This document shows positions 50,638 to 57,209 of a DNA stretch of 64,000 nucleotides, piece after piece (position 1 is the stretch's first letter; every line of letters starts with the position of its first letter). The notes under the pieces were generated by a model. It saw only the letters and a list, made by a program, of their open reading frames with translations, had not been told where the DNA came from and searched no databases. This DNA is from Marinovum algicola (GTDB lineage Bacteria > Pseudomonadota > Alphaproteobacteria > Rhodobacterales > Rhodobacteraceae). Made by a program: the position numbers and the translations under genes. The stretch spans positions 1-64,000 of the forward strand of contig NZ_FNYY01000008.1 in assembly GCF_900109145.1 (NCBI RefSeq). Reading direction: 5' to 3'.

Positions 50638-51222
50638 TCAGAGCAGCCGGCCACCGATCAGCCAGCCCAACCCGGCATAAGGCAGCAGGGCGAGCAGGAA
50701 AAACAGGCCGTCGCGGGTCAGCAGTGACAGTGCGAGAAAGCTCACCCCGATGGCGGCGACAGAGGAGGAAAACGGAATGAACTCGAGGAAGGGCATCATC
50801 ATGCCGGACAGCAGGCTCAGTATCACAGGCAGGTAAATCAACGGCCGGTGAAACAGAACCGACAGTCGGTTGTGGCTGTGCCGGTCGATCCAGGAAATCA
50901 CCGGCCGCGCCGACCGCAGGGCCTTGTCCAGGGATTTGCCGTCAACTGTCTGGCGCAACAGCCGACGTGGCAGCCAGACCTCCTCGACGCTCATGAGAAG
51001 CTGAAAGGAAATGATCGCAATCGCCACGCCGGCGACCATCGAAACGCCCGGAATACCCGACAGCGGCGTCGCGCAGAGCAGGGCGGGCACGAGCAGCAGG
51101 GGCACAAGGCTGCGATGGCCCACCGCATCGACGATTTCATCCACCGACACCTTGTCGCGATCGCTGACCGAGGAAATGCTGTCGGCCAATTCGCCGAGCG
51201 TTCTGGGCTGTTGTGATGTCAA
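50638..51222 (-). CDS. ExoD-family exopolysaccharide synthesis membrane protein
   Basis: A 194-residue protein if started at the TTG at 51222, which has AGGAGG nine bases upstream. An ATG at 51264 would add 14 residues but falls inside the EcfG-like promoter and has no ribosome site. The ExoD pattern is clear: VDEIVDAVGHRSLVPLLLVPALLCATPLSGIPGVSMVAGVAIAIISFQLLM, with several helices in the second half. ExoD affects exopolysaccharide and alkaline or oxidative stress tolerance in rhizobia; the mechanism is unknown. Confidence 0.85.
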   Translation of the reverse strand: MTSQQPRTLGELADSISSVSDRDKVSVDEIVDAVGHRSLVPLLLVPALLCATPLSGIPGVSMVAGVAIAIISFQLLMSVEEVWLPRRLLRQTVDGKSLDKALRSARPVISWIDRHSHNRLSVLFHRPLIYLPVILSLLSGMMMPFLEFIPFSSSVAAIGVSFLALSLLTRDGLFFLLALLPYAGLGWLIGGRLL

Positions 51223-51245
51223 GGACAGGTACCTCCTGCCTCGCC

Positions 51246-51270
51246 AACCGGATGCCTGTGGCATTGTTCC
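51246..51270 (-). promoter_or_regulatory. EcfG-type promoter GGAAC-N16-GGTT for the ExoD gene
   Basis: Minus-strand GGAAC (51270-51266) and GGTT (51249-51246), 16 bp apart, immediately upstream of AGGAGG and the TTG start at 51222. The first -10 base differs from the CGTT consensus. Confidence 0.45.
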
Positions 51271-51326
51271 CGCTGTGGCAGGAAAGCCGCATCGGGGCAG
51301 CGCCCGGACCTGTGTCTATCCGCGAT

Positions 51327-51352
51327 GGAACCGCAGGGCACCACCGATGGTT
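51327..51352 (+). promoter_or_regulatory. EcfG-type promoter GGAAC-N17-GGTT for the second NepR gene
   Basis: GGAAC (51327-51331) and GGTT (51349-51352) with 17-bp spacing, 44 bp before the second NepR-like start codon. Confidence 0.45.
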
Positions 51353-51396
51353 AAGCCCCCGAACCAGAATAGGAACAATGACCCGGACGTCCGAAT

Positions 51397-51552
51397 ATGC
51401 CTGAGAATAACAACAACACAGAGGATTGGGTGCAGAACCAGATCGACAGCAATCTCAAGCGGATCTATCGCCAACCCTCTGAGGGCAAATTGCCCGACCG
51501 CATGGCCCAGCTCCTGGACCAATTGCGGGAAAAAGAGGCCGCCCGAAGCTAA
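51397..51552 (+). CDS. second NepR-family anti-sigma factor (51 residues)
   Basis: A short protein not linked to ecfG. Its core QIDSNLKRIYRQPSEGKL-PDRMAQLLDQLREKE aligns with the canonical NepR encoded 1.5 kb away (QIDENLRRVYSDLSEEPL-PDRFSQLLEKLRQQE). Conserved are the first helix (NLxRxY), the LPDR turn and the second helix (QLLxxLR) that bind either EcfG or PhyR. The N-terminus is short and Asn-rich, and the C-terminal tail is almost absent. It starts after a weak GA-rich site (GGACGTCCGAAT). By family it should sequester EcfG or buffer PhyR. Paralogues of this kind are known in some rhizobia. Confidence 0.83.
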   Translation: MPENNNNTEDWVQNQIDSNLKRIYRQPSEGKLPDRMAQLLDQLREKEAARS

Positions 51553-51701
51553 AGCGGCCGGCCCTGACAGACCTTAACCCGGTCCAGAACGCCCGACCTT
51601 CCCGGCCTTGCCGGGGAGATGATGCCGCTTGGCCGTGCGGCGTTCATCCCCAAGAGCACATTTCAATAGGCCCGCAGTCACTTAACTGTGCGGAATGTCC
51701 C
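51553..51701. other. intergenic stretch without recognised features
   Basis: Between the second NepR gene and the DUF1328 promoter I see no reading frame with a ribosome site and no strong hairpin with a T-run. Confidence 0.4.
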
Positions 51702-51727
51702 GGAACCTACCGACTGGTTTGGTGGTT
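51702..51727 (+). promoter_or_regulatory. EcfG-type promoter GGAAC-N17-GGTT for the DUF1328 gene
   Basis: GGAAC (51702-51706) and GGTT (51724-51727), 17-bp spacing, 39 bp before the start codon. Confidence 0.45.
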
Positions 51728-51766
51728 GATTATCCACTTGGTAAAGAGTGATGAAAGGAGGCGTCC

Positions 51767-51937
51767 ATGTTGTATTGGGCACTCATCTTCCTGATCGTGG
51801 CGCTTGTTGCCGGTCTGCTGGGGTTTGGCGGCATCGCATCGGCCTCGGCCGGGATTGCGCAGATACTGTTTTTTGTTTTCCTCGTTCTCTTTCTCGTGGC
51901 GGTCGTGCTGCGCATCATGCGGGGGCGCGCACCCTGA
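51767..51937 (+). CDS. DUF1328-family small membrane protein (YtjA-like)
   Basis: A 56-residue protein with two hydrophobic helices: [23 protein letters not shown] and [21 protein letters not shown], the exact DUF1328 pattern. It starts after AAAGGAGGCGTCC, a near-ideal ribosome site. The family is often stress-induced, with no known function. Confidence 0.9.
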   Translation: MLYWALIFLIVALVAGLLGFGGIASASAGIAQILFFVFLVLFLVAVVLRIMRGRAP

Positions 51938-52021
51938 GACGTGACGGCCAGAAGATCAACGAGATGCAAGACGTGAAAAGGCGTCCCGATGGAAATCGGG
52001 GCGCCTTTGAAGTGCGAGGTA

Positions 52022-52840
52022 TTATGCTTTCAACGTCTGTGTACTGGAGAAGAACATCGCCTGGCTGACGGCCGATTGCACCTGCTCCTCGGTATAGGGC
52101 TTGGCAATAAGGAAGGCGGGTTCTGGCCGTTCGCCGGTCAGCAGGCGCTCGGGGAAGGCGGTGATGAAGACCACCGGCACCTCGCCCATCTCTGACAGGA
52201 TGTGATTGACGGCATCGATCCCCGAGGAATTGTCGGCCAGCTGAATATCGGCCAGCACCATGTCGGGCCGGTCACGATGCGCCAGGGCGACGGCTTCGTC
52301 ACGGGTGCGGGCGTTGCCGGTCACCACGTGGCCCATGCTTTCGACGATGGCCGAGATATCCATCGCGATGATCGCCTCATCCTCGATCACCAGGATGCGG
52401 CCGCGGATCGCGCCCGACATTTCCTTGCGCGCAATGACCACCAGATCGCCGGCTTCTTGTTCCGGTACGTCAAGGATGGCGGAGATTTCGGGGATGGTGA
52501 ATCCCTCGATCGAGTTCAGCAGCAGCGCCTCGCGGGTGTTGGCCGTCAGCCCTGACAGCCGCCACTGGGCGCGCGCCTCGGGCGAGCTTTCTTCGTCCAG
52601 CTCTTCCACCGGCGAGCCGGAGGAGGCCCAGATGCCATGAAAGGCCCTGAACAAAGCCACCTTGGGGTGTTGCGTGCCGCTCAGAACGCTGTCATCAGTC
52701 AGAAGCGCCTCGAGCGTCGCAGCGGCATAATGATCGCCCGTCTGCTGATTGCCGGTCAGCGCCCGTGCATAACGACGCAGGTAGGGCAACTCGGTCGCGA
52801 TCTGTCCGGTCACATCAGTCTGTGTGTGGCTTTCAGTCAT
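52022..52840 (-). CDS. phyR: PhyR, anti-anti-sigma response regulator of the general stress response
   Basis: A 272-residue protein with a sigma-factor-like N-terminal domain (about 12-135, ELPYLRRYARALTGNQQTGDHY, TREALLLNSIEGFTIPEISAIL) and a C-terminal receiver (about 145-265). The receiver has acidic residues in ILVIEDEAIIAMDI, phospho-Asp in DMVLADIQL, Thr in VVFITAFPE and Lys in FLIAKPY. When phosphorylated, PhyR-type proteins bind NepR and free EcfG. The start at 52840 follows GAGGACCAC; an upstream ATG would read through the promoter. It is divergent from nepR-ecfG. Confidence 0.96.
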   Translation of the reverse strand: MTESHTQTDVTGQIATELPYLRRYARALTGNQQTGDHYAAATLEALLTDDSVLSGTQHPKVALFRAFHGIWASSGSPVEELDEESSPEARAQWRLSGLTANTREALLLNSIEGFTIPEISAILDVPEQEAGDLVVIARKEMSGAIRGRILVIEDEAIIAMDISAIVESMGHVVTGNARTRDEAVALAHRDRPDMVLADIQLADNSSGIDAVNHILSEMGEVPVVFITAFPERLLTGERPEPAFLIAKPYTEEQVQSAVSQAMFFSSTQTLKA

Positions 52841-52867
52841 GTGGTCCTCGAAAAATTTGATGAGCTG

Positions 52868-52893
52868 GGAACAAAAACGCATAACTCGGTGTT
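52868..52893 (+). promoter_or_regulatory. EcfG-type promoter GGAAC-N17-TGTT for nepR-ecfG
   Basis: GGAAC (52868-52872) and TGTT (52890-52893), 17-bp spacing, reading toward nepR at 52953. It overlaps the oppositely oriented phyR promoter almost completely. Confidence 0.6.
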
Positions 52894-52900
52894 AAGTTCC
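52876..52900 (-). promoter_or_regulatory. EcfG (general stress) promoter GGAAC-N16-CGTT for phyR
   Basis: Minus-strand GGAAC (52900-52896) and CGTT (52879-52876), exact consensus and spacing, 35 bp before the phyR start. Confidence 0.72.
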
Positions 52901-52952
52901 AGCCTAGGTGCGAAGAAGCATCCACGCGGCGTTGATTAACCTGAAGGGCATG

Positions 52953-53129
52953 ATGGCAAACAACAGTAAGACAACCAAGCTTGATCGGCAAATCGATGAA
53001 AATCTTCGGCGGGTCTATTCCGATCTGTCCGAAGAGCCGCTGCCCGATCGTTTCTCACAGCTTCTTGAAAAACTGCGCCAGCAGGAAGAGGCGAAAACCG
53101 GCTCGCAGCAGCCCAAGGATGACGCGTGA
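52953..53129 (+). CDS. nepR: NepR anti-sigma factor
   Basis: A 58-residue protein that binds EcfG and, after stress, is titrated by phosphorylated PhyR. The NepR core KLDRQIDENLRRVYSDLSEE-PLPDRFSQLLEKLRQQEE is intact. The ATG at 52953 is placed five bases after GAAGGG; an adjacent ATG at 52950 would add one Met. It overlaps ecfG by 4 bp, which couples anti-sigma and sigma production. Confidence 0.94.
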   Translation: MANNSKTTKLDRQIDENLRRVYSDLSEEPLPDRFSQLLEKLRQQEEAKTGSQQPKDDA

Positions 53130-53680
53130 CCCAACCGAAAGACCCGAGAGACGAGCTCGTAGAGCATCTGCCTGCCATGCGGGCCTTTGCCATGAGTCTG
53201 ACGCGCAACAGCGCGGCGGCAGACGATCTGGTGCAGGATGCCGTGGTCAAGGCCTGGTCGAATTTTGACAAGTTCAAGACCGGTACCAACCTGCGTGCCT
53301 GGCTGTTTACCATCCTGCGCAACACCTATTACTCGCTGTATCGCAAGCGCAAGCGCGAGGTCGAGGATCCCGATGGCATCATGGCCGGCAAGCTTTCGGA
53401 AAAGCCCGCCCATGACGGTCATCTTGCGATGGCGGATTTCCGCGCCGCCTTTGCCAAGCTCAGCGATGAACAGCGCGAGGTGCTGGTACTGGTGGGCGCC
53501 GAGGGCTTTTCCTACGAAGACGCCGCCGAAATGTGCGGCTGTGCCGTCGGTACCATCAAGAGCCGGACAAACCGCGCCCGCAAGCGGCTGGCCGAGCTGA
53601 TGGAACTCGACGATGAGGAAGATTTCGAGATTACCGATGCGGCCACTCTGGCCGTCGTGACCGGGAAACCGGCTGCATGA
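53126..53680 (+). CDS. ecfG: EcfG-family extracytoplasmic-function sigma factor
   Basis: A 184-residue sigma factor. Region 2 is at about 10-75 ([45 protein letters not shown]) and region 4 at about 110-165 ([47 protein letters not shown]). It directs RNA polymerase to GGAAC-N16/17-NGTT promoters, many of which surround it here. It lies between nepR and the PhyK-like kinase with 4-bp overlaps on both sides. Confidence 0.96.
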   Translation: MTQPKDPRDELVEHLPAMRAFAMSLTRNSAAADDLVQDAVVKAWSNFDKFKTGTNLRAWLFTILRNTYYSLYRKRKREVEDPDGIMAGKLSEKPAHDGHLAMADFRAAFAKLSDEQREVLVLVGAEGFSYEDAAEMCGCAVGTIKSRTNRARKRLAELMELDDEEDFEITDAATLAVVTGKPAA

Positions 53681-55428
53681 GCGAAACCACCTCGGCGACC
53701 CGGCGCCGTTTGCACAGGCCGGGGCTGGCGCTTCAGCTCGCGTTTGTTCTGAGCCTGGCAATCCTGCCGCTCGGGTTGATCTCGGTGTATCAGACCTACA
53801 AGCTCATCGAAGAGCGCCAGAGCCTGTCCGGCTCGGCGCTTCTGGAAGAGACCCAGCAGGCCGTCGCCGTGGCGCGCAACGTGATCAGCGCCGCCGCCAG
53901 CACAGCCGAGACCCTCAGCATCACCATCCCGGCGGTGCGCGACACCCAGGAAACCTGCGATGCGGTGCTGGCGCGGGTCGTGGCGCAGAACCGCGATTTC
54001 GTCTTCGCCGGTTATGTCGACAGCGAGCTTGGCCTCGTGTGCAATTCGGACAACAGTCTCGATGTCACCGGTCTCGACGCGCTCGAGGACGAGATCCTGC
54101 GTCCCGAGCCGGGGCTTTTCGTGCGGTCGTTCGGGTTCCTGGCCGGGCGCGCGACGCTCAACGTGACCGTGCCGGTGATGGAAGCCGGCGTCTTTCGCGG
54201 TGTGGCCTGGGTGTCGGTGCCGCTGGTCGATCTCAACGCTGCGCTCAAACGCGCCGCGCCTGACGTCGAGCTGGTGCTGTTTCAGCCCGGCGGCGATGTG
54301 CTGGCGACCGAAAATTTCACCGACGACCGGCGCAGCGTGCTGCCCAGCGACCGGGCGCTCGACACCATGGCGATGCGCGGCCGGCACACTTTTCGCGGCT
54401 ACAACCGCGCCGGGGCGTTGCGCGACTTCGCGGTCGCGCCGATCGTCGAGGATGAGGTCTTTGTGATGGGCAGCTGGGCGCCGCGCCACCGGGGCCTGCT
54501 GGTGACCAGCTACGCCGAGACCTTGGCGCTCTATTTTCCGATCTTCATCTGGGTGATCGCCATCGCGGTGGCCTATGTCGGCGTCCACCGTCTGGTGATC
54601 CGGCACATCCGCCGGCTGCGGTCGTGGATGCGGCTCTATGCTCAGGGTCAGACCGATTTTGCCAATGCCCGGCTCGACAACCCGCCGCTCGAAGTGGAAT
54701 ACGTCGCCGAGGCCTTCCGTGCGATGACCGAACGGCTGGGCGAGCAGGACCGCCGCCGACAAGAGGATCTCGAGGAAAAGACCGTGCTGCTGCGCGAGGT
54801 GCACCACCGGGTCAAGAACAACCTCCAGCTCATTGCTTCGATGATGAACATGCAGATCCGCGCCACATCCAACCCCGGCGCCAAGCACCTGCTGCGCCGG
54901 GTGCAGGACCGGGTGATGGCGCTTTCGGCGATCCACCGCTATCTCTACATGGCGCGCAAGCTGTCGATGGTGCGGGCTGACAAGCTGCTCGAGGACATCA
55001 TCGAACAGCAGGTCGCGCTGGGCTCGCTCGAAGAGGCCGGCCACCGCATTGCGGTCTCGACCAAGCTCGACCCGGTTGAAATCACCCCCGATCAATCGGT
55101 GCCGCTGTCGCTGATGGTGGCCGAGGCGGCGATCAACGCGGTCAAGCATTGCGATGTCGACAAGGACACCGACGGCGCCTGGATCAACATCGCCTTGCAG
55201 GAGGCCAGCCCCGGCGTCATCGGTCTGAGCGTGGTGAATTCGCGGCTCAAGCCCGAAGGCGAGCCGTCCCGGCCCGAGGGCACCGGCCTCGGCTCGAAGC
55301 TGATCGAGACCTTCGTGATCCAGCTCAACGGCAAGCTCGACACCGTCGAAGAGGACAACCGCTTCGAGCTGCATGTCACCTTTCCGCTGGCCTGGCCCAA
55401 GGAAGGCGACGACGACGATGACGACTGA
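53677..55428 (+). CDS. HisKA_2-type membrane sensor histidine kinase (PhyK-like)
   Basis: A 583-residue kinase with an N-terminal membrane helix (about 20-40), a periplasmic sensing domain (about 41-275, dCache-like), a second helix (about 287-310), a HAMP-like linker ([17 protein letters not shown]), and a catalytic half. The catalytic half has the HisKA_2 box [23 protein letters not shown] (phospho-His) and HATPase motifs [13 protein letters not shown] and [14 protein letters not shown]. It ends in a run of six Asp. HisKA_2/HWE kinases phosphorylate PhyR. Its gene overlaps ecfG by 4 bp, so it is very likely the cognate stress sensor. It may see a periplasmic signal. Confidence 0.9.
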   Translation: MSETTSATRRRLHRPGLALQLAFVLSLAILPLGLISVYQTYKLIEERQSLSGSALLEETQQAVAVARNVISAAASTAETLSITIPAVRDTQETCDAVLARVVAQNRDFVFAGYVDSELGLVCNSDNSLDVTGLDALEDEILRPEPGLFVRSFGFLAGRATLNVTVPVMEAGVFRGVAWVSVPLVDLNAALKRAAPDVELVLFQPGGDVLATENFTDDRRSVLPSDRALDTMAMRGRHTFRGYNRAGALRDFAVAPIVEDEVFVMGSWAPRHRGLLVTSYAETLALYFPIFIWVIAIAVAYVGVHRLVIRHIRRLRSWMRLYAQGQTDFANARLDNPPLEVEYVAEAFRAMTERLGEQDRRRQEDLEEKTVLLREVHHRVKNNLQLIASMMNMQIRATSNPGAKHLLRRVQDRVMALSAIHRYLYMARKLSMVRADKLLEDIIEQQVALGSLEEAGHRIAVSTKLDPVEITPDQSVPLSLMVAEAAINAVKHCDVDKDTDGAWINIALQEASPGVIGLSVVNSRLKPEGEPSRPEGTGLGSKLIETFVIQLNGKLDTVEEDNRFELHVTFPLAWPKEGDDDDDD

Positions 55429-55452
55429 GCCGCGAAATCTCTTCCCGTGAAG

Positions 55453-55478
55453 GGAACCTGTCGGCGGATCGCTGCGTT
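55453..55478 (+). promoter_or_regulatory. EcfG (general stress) promoter GGAAC-N17-CGTT
   Basis: GGAAC (55453-55457) and CGTT (55475-55478), 17-bp spacing, 35 bp before the PLDc_N protein gene. Confidence 0.7.
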
Positions 55479-55513
55479 CGTCCGACAAGTGAATTCACGG
55501 GAAGGGACGCATC

Positions 55514-55699
55514 ATGACAGAGATCACCGGAATTGGCGGGTTCATCCTGCTTGTGCTGGATGTCTGGGCCATCGTTTCGGTTGTCGGTTCGACGGCCTCG
55601 ACCGGCAAGAAGGTGCTCTGGGTGCTGTTGATCCTGATCCTGCCGCTTCTGGGCTTTATCATCTGGCTGATCGCCGGCCCCAGGTCGACGCGCCCGTGA
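55514..55699 (+). CDS. PLDc_N-type small membrane protein
   Basis: A 61-residue protein with two membrane helices (about 6-26 and 33-55) and the PLDc_N/cardiolipin-synthase N-terminal pattern LVLDVWAIVSVV, KKVLWVLLILILPLLGFIIWLIAGPR. It starts after GGGAAGGGACGCATC, in a leader that also shows the inverted pair TTCCCGTGAA and TTCACGGGAA. It is probably a stress-induced envelope protein. Confidence 0.85.
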   Translation: MTEITGIGGFILLVLDVWAIVSVVGSTASTGKKVLWVLLILILPLLGFIIWLIAGPRSTRP

Positions 55700-55746
55700 C
55701 CAAGGCCCCGGCCGCGCCGGCCCGGCCGCTGAGAGAGTGAGGCAGC

Positions 55747-57153
55747 ATGACGGATCTGCAATGTGACGTGGCAATCATCGGCGCCGGCACCGCCGGGCTG
55801 GCCGCGCAGCGCAGCGCCAGAAAGTTGGGCGCCAGCACCTTGCTGATCGACCCGGAGTTCAGGGGCACGACCTGCGCCGCGACCGGCTGCATGCCGTCGA
55901 AACTGCTGATCGCGGCTGGCGACGCGGCCCATGCGGTGCGCGACGCCGGGGCCTTCGGCATCGCGGCCAATCCCGAGGTGGACGGCCGCGCCGTGATGCG
56001 CCGGCTGAACAAGGTGCGCGCGCGGTTTGTCCAAGGCGTGAAGGACAGCATTTCCGACTTGCCGGAGGCGGTCAGGATCACGGCGCGGGCGCGGTTCGAC
56101 GGACCCGACCGGCTCTTGCTCGACGATGGCCGCAGCTTGGCGGCCAAATCCGTGGTGATCGCCACTGGCGCTACGCCCGCGCTCCCCGAGCCTTTCCGCG
56201 CGGTGTCGGACAACATCCTCACCAACGAGACGATCTTCGACCTCGAAGACCTGCCACGGTCGGTTGCGGTGCTCGGCGCAGGGCCGATCGGCGTCGAACT
56301 GGCGCAGGCGCTGGGCCGCCTCGGGGTCGAGGTCGCGGTATTCGACATCGGCGACACCTTGGCCGGGATGCAGGACAGCCAGGTCGGCGAGACCCTGCGC
56401 GAGTTGCTGGCCGAAGAGCTGCCGCTGCATCTGAACACCGAAGCCGAGGTCGCGCCGGCCGACGATGGTGTCCGGCTGACATGGGATGGCCAGAGCCGCA
56501 CCTTCGAGAAGCTGCTTCTGGCGGTGGGGCGTCCCCCCAATTTCGACGGGCTCGATCTCGGGAACGCCGGGATCGCGCTCGACGATCACGGCGCGCCGGA
56601 GTTCGACCGCCAGACCCTGCGCTGCGGCACGTCGTCGATCTTCATCGCCGGCGATGCCAACAGCGACCGGCCGCTGCTGCACGAGGCCGCGCACGAGGGC
56701 CATATCGCCGGCCGAAACGCCGCAAGCTGCCCCGACGTCGCGGAATTTTCCCGCATGGTGCCCTTTGCCCTGACCTTCACCCGTCCCGAGGCGGCCGAGG
56801 TGGGCATCATTCCCGACCCCGACGATGCCAGCTTTGTCGGCGCCTCCGCGCCCTATGACGACCAGGGCAAGGCGCGGGTCGAACATCGGCTCGGCGGGCT
56901 CTGCCGGCTCTATGCCCGGCATGCGGACGGCAAGCTCACCGGCGCCAGCCTCTGCGCACCCGACGCCGGCCATCTGGCGCATATCTTCGCCTTGGCAATC
57001 GGCCGCGGGCTGACGGCGACCGACTTGCTGAACATGCCCTATTACCATCCGACACTCGAGGAAGGTTTGAAGTCGGCCCTGCGGACGCTCTGCAAGGAAA
57101 CCGGGCAGGACCAGCCCAACACCCGCGAAGACGACGCCGTCCGGGGCCTCTGA
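55747..57153 (+). CDS. FAD-dependent pyridine nucleotide-disulfide oxidoreductase (dihydrolipoamide dehydrogenase-like)
   Basis: A 468-residue flavoprotein. FAD binding is at IIGAGTAGLAAQRSARKLGAS, and the redox-active disulfide at GTTCAATGCMPSK (CxxxxC, about 41-46). NAD(P) binding is at AVLGAGPIGVELAQALGRLGVEVAVFD, the second FAD motif at SSIFIAGDANSDRPLLHEAAHEG, and the dimer domain with the late His region DLLNMPYYHPTLEEGLKSAL. Dihydrolipoamide dehydrogenase, mercuric-reductase-like or soluble transhydrogenase-like roles are all open. No 2-oxoacid dehydrogenase genes are nearby, so a redox-protection role near the stress island is plausible. Confidence 0.85.
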   Translation: MTDLQCDVAIIGAGTAGLAAQRSARKLGASTLLIDPEFRGTTCAATGCMPSKLLIAAGDAAHAVRDAGAFGIAANPEVDGRAVMRRLNKVRARFVQGVKDSISDLPEAVRITARARFDGPDRLLLDDGRSLAAKSVVIATGATPALPEPFRAVSDNILTNETIFDLEDLPRSVAVLGAGPIGVELAQALGRLGVEVAVFDIGDTLAGMQDSQVGETLRELLAEELPLHLNTEAEVAPADDGVRLTWDGQSRTFEKLLLAVGRPPNFDGLDLGNAGIALDDHGAPEFDRQTLRCGTSSIFIAGDANSDRPLLHEAAHEGHIAGRNAASCPDVAEFSRMVPFALTFTRPEAAEVGIIPDPDDASFVGASAPYDDQGKARVEHRLGGLCRLYARHADGKLTGASLCAPDAGHLAHIFALAIGRGLTATDLLNMPYYHPTLEEGLKSALRTLCKETGQDQPNTREDDAVRGL

Positions 57154-57157
57154 GGCA

Positions 57158-57182
57158 GGAACCTTCGTCCACCTGAACGGTT
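57158..57182 (+). promoter_or_regulatory. EcfG-type promoter GGAAC-N16-GGTT before the beta-oxidation operon
   Basis: GGAAC (57158-57162) and GGTT (57179-57182), 16-bp spacing, 27 bp before the acyl-CoA dehydrogenase start, in the only gap ahead of that operon. Confidence 0.4.
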
Positions 57183-57209
57183 GTCCCAGGCAAGGAGGGA
57201 CAGTCGCGC

